DNA of 14,154 bases, from NCBI GenBank assembly GCA_013153135.1, contig JAADFA010000151.1, positions 1-14,154 on the forward strand, read 5' to 3'. Below the pieces are notes generated by a model. The model was not told the origin of the DNA. It did not search any database and saw only the letters and a list, made by a program, of their open reading frames with translations. Positions within the stretch are counted from its first letter, which is position 1, and each line of letters starts with the position of its first letter. Of this stretch, positions 13,084 to 14,154 are shown one piece after another. The position numbers were made by a program, and so were the translations under genes. Source of the stretch: Chloroflexota bacterium (GTDB lineage: Bacteria > Chloroflexota > Anaerolineae > Anaerolineales > DRMV01).

Positions 13084-14025
13084 TTAGGGCATCACGCCAG
13101 CCTCGTGCAGACGGTCATGAATCTCTTGGAAGGCCTTGGCTTCGTCCTCCGTAATGAGGCCCTGCTCAATGAGGCCCTTGAACATGAGCTCCATCATCGC
13201 GTCGGGATTGCCACCTGCTTGCGCCTTAAGCTCGTCCTCATGCTGTTGCTTGTACTCTTCTAAGAGCGCATGCACCCGCTGGAAGAGGTCGGCTTCTTCT
13301 TGGGTAATGATGCCCTCGGCCACAGCCTTCGCGAGCATCTCGGCCTGCATTTGCGCTTCATCCCCGGCATGCTCGCTTAGGTAACGGATGTAATTAATTA
13401 CATCCCAAATTTGCTGTTCGGTGAGCGCGTTGCCATAGGCCGGCATCGCGGTGCCGAAGGGGAGGCCACCATCGTGGATGCGCCAATACAGGTATGCATC
13501 ACTCACCTGTCGCGTGGTGCGAGCCAAGGGGAGTGCGGGCGGGTCAAGGACTTGACCGGCCTCAGCCTCACCCATACCCGTCTCGCCGTGACACACCGCG
13601 CAGTGGGTCTGGTAAATCTCTTTGCCGCGCTCGATGGACTCCGGATCGCCAGGCATGGGGTTGGTCAGGTTCGCGAACTCTTCAGGGATGGGTTCTTGAT
13701 GGAAGACAGTCCACCGTCCACCGCCCGGGCCACGGCCAGCAGGAGGACCACCGCCCATCTGCCCTTGGCCGTGGCTATGGCCTGCGGGTGTGGTTGCGGC
13801 CGCGGTAGGCGCCTCGGTCGGGCTTTCGGTTGCGGCTTCGGTGGGGGCCTCAGTGGCCGCTTCGGTGGCCTCAGCGGGTGCGGCCTCGGTTGCAGCCGCG
13901 GGCTCGGTCGTGGGTGCGCTCGTGGTGCTCGCAGCCGAGCTGCACGCGGCCAGACTTAGCGCTACCAACGCCAAGACGGCCACCCAGCCCAATCCTCGAA
14001 GCCAGCGCGTCGTTCGCTTTTGCAT
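13084..14025 (-). CDS. Lipoprotein c-type cytochrome with duplicated C-terminal helical module
   Basis: This 313-residue protein has a basic N terminus, a hydrophobic segment and the lipobox LAAC with Cys28, so it is a lipid-anchored extracytoplasmic protein. A low-complexity Thr/Glu/Ala/Pro linker (about 34-80) and a His/Gly-rich patch (GHSHGQGQMGGG, 82-93) follow. The class I cytochrome c domain (about 125-220) has CAVCH at 142-146 and a likely axial Met194 in AMPAYG, so one haem c. The C-terminal 90 residues hold two similar helical segments: GIITQEEADLFQRVHALLEE (238-257) and GLITEDEAKAFQEIHDRLHE (289-308). The role is presumably electron transfer at the membrane surface; the partner is not in the window. 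A strong AGGAGGT (14031-14037, minus strand) is 5 nt before the ATG. It is convergent with the esterase gene. Confidence 0.9.
   Translation of the reverse strand: MQKRTTRWLRGLGWVAVLALVALSLAACSSAASTTSAPTTEPAAATEAAPAEATEAATEAPTEAATESPTEAPTAAATTPAGHSHGQGQMGGGPPAGRGPGGGRWTVFHQEPIPEEFANLTNPMPGDPESIERGKEIYQTHCAVCHGETGMGEAEAGQVLDPPALPLARTTRQVSDAYLYWRIHDGGLPFGTAMPAYGNALTEQQIWDVINYIRYLSEHAGDEAQMQAEMLAKAVAEGIITQEEADLFQRVHALLEEYKQQHEDELKAQAGGNPDAMMELMFKGLIEQGLITEDEAKAFQEIHDRLHEAGVMP
13786..13926 (-). repeat. Low-complexity Thr-Glu-Ala-Pro linker of the cytochrome
   Basis: Imperfect 9-12 bp repeats on the GCCTCGGTC/GCTTCGGTG theme encode TEAA, TEAP and TESP units (residues about 34-80). It would act as a flexible spacer between the lipid anchor and the haem domain. 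The repetitive DNA also creates the long antisense open frames seen on the plus strand here. Confidence 0.75.
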
Positions 14026-14154
14026 GGGGTACCTCCTCGCATCGCGTTCAGAGTTTCGCTGTTGTTCGCCCTTCAGGCTACTGGGCTGGTATGAAGATCG
14101 TGTGAAGTCCGGATGGAATTTTGGGGAAGTTGGTGAGTAGTTATTAGTCGACAG
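14026..14154 (-). other. Upstream region of the cytochrome gene
   Basis: These 129 bases precede the cytochrome start and run to the window edge. Apart from the ribosome binding site at 14031-14037 I find no convincing promoter pair; TTCACA at about 14098-14103 (minus strand) is a possible -35 but no good -10 follows. No gene is evident. Confidence 0.4.

Noticed and set aside
13411..13959. Plus-strand open frames opposite the cytochrome gene.
   Set aside because: They arise from the repetitive TEA/TEAP-coding DNA; the minus strand has lipobox, CxxCH and a strong ribosome binding site.

Overview
The window reads as chromosomal DNA from a GC-rich, probably thermophilic or environmental member of the Chloroflexota (an Anaerolineae-like lineage is my best guess). 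The basis is gene content and style: a secreted SH3b protein with a Pro/Thr-rich linker and a C-terminal anchor, a PATAN/DUF4388 protein beside a small Ras-like GTPase, a soluble multi-GAF histidine kinase, and a Thr/Glu/Ala-rich lipoprotein cytochrome c. No 16S or other taxonomic marker is present, so this is an inference. I see no rRNA, tRNA, CRISPR array, insertion sequence or phage gene.

Layout. Positions 1-247 are non-coding, with two strong GC-rich palindromes followed by an extended -10 promoter. Positions 248-2409 hold a tight three-gene envelope unit: an SH3b surface protein, a small A24-type prepilin peptidase, and phosphatidate cytidylyltransferase (CdsA). The 97-bp gap after it carries the best promoter in the window (TTGACG, 18 bp, TATAAT with an upstream TGG). 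This promoter could drive ten collinear genes from 2507 to 12994, with gaps of 60 bp or less and several stop/start overlaps: DUF4388 protein, Ras-like GTPase, alpha/beta hydrolase, beta-helix (hexapeptide) protein, acyl-ACP-reductase-like protein, response regulator with a dead GGDEF-like domain, GAF3-PAS histidine kinase, single-domain response regulator, a second alpha/beta hydrolase, and a secreted esterase. A hairpin at 13006-13053 separates this unit from a convergent minus-strand gene for a lipoprotein cytochrome c (13084-14025).

The most notable content is the 4037-12994 block. It combines a homologue of the cyanobacterial fatty acyl-ACP reductase (AAR), keeping the Rossmann GxxGxxG and the catalytic-type Cys296, with two paralogous alpha/beta hydrolases and a complete phosphorelay (receiver, kinase, receiver). 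The second hydrolase has lost its nucleophile serine (GHGLG instead of GHSMG), and the first receiver's output domain is a degenerate GGDEF (AESNF). Two of the proteins therefore look like catalytically silent regulators made from enzyme folds. A working model, which is inference, is that the locus senses a cytoplasmic signal and adjusts acyl-chain or envelope-lipid chemistry, with the GTPase/DUF4388 pair adding another switch.
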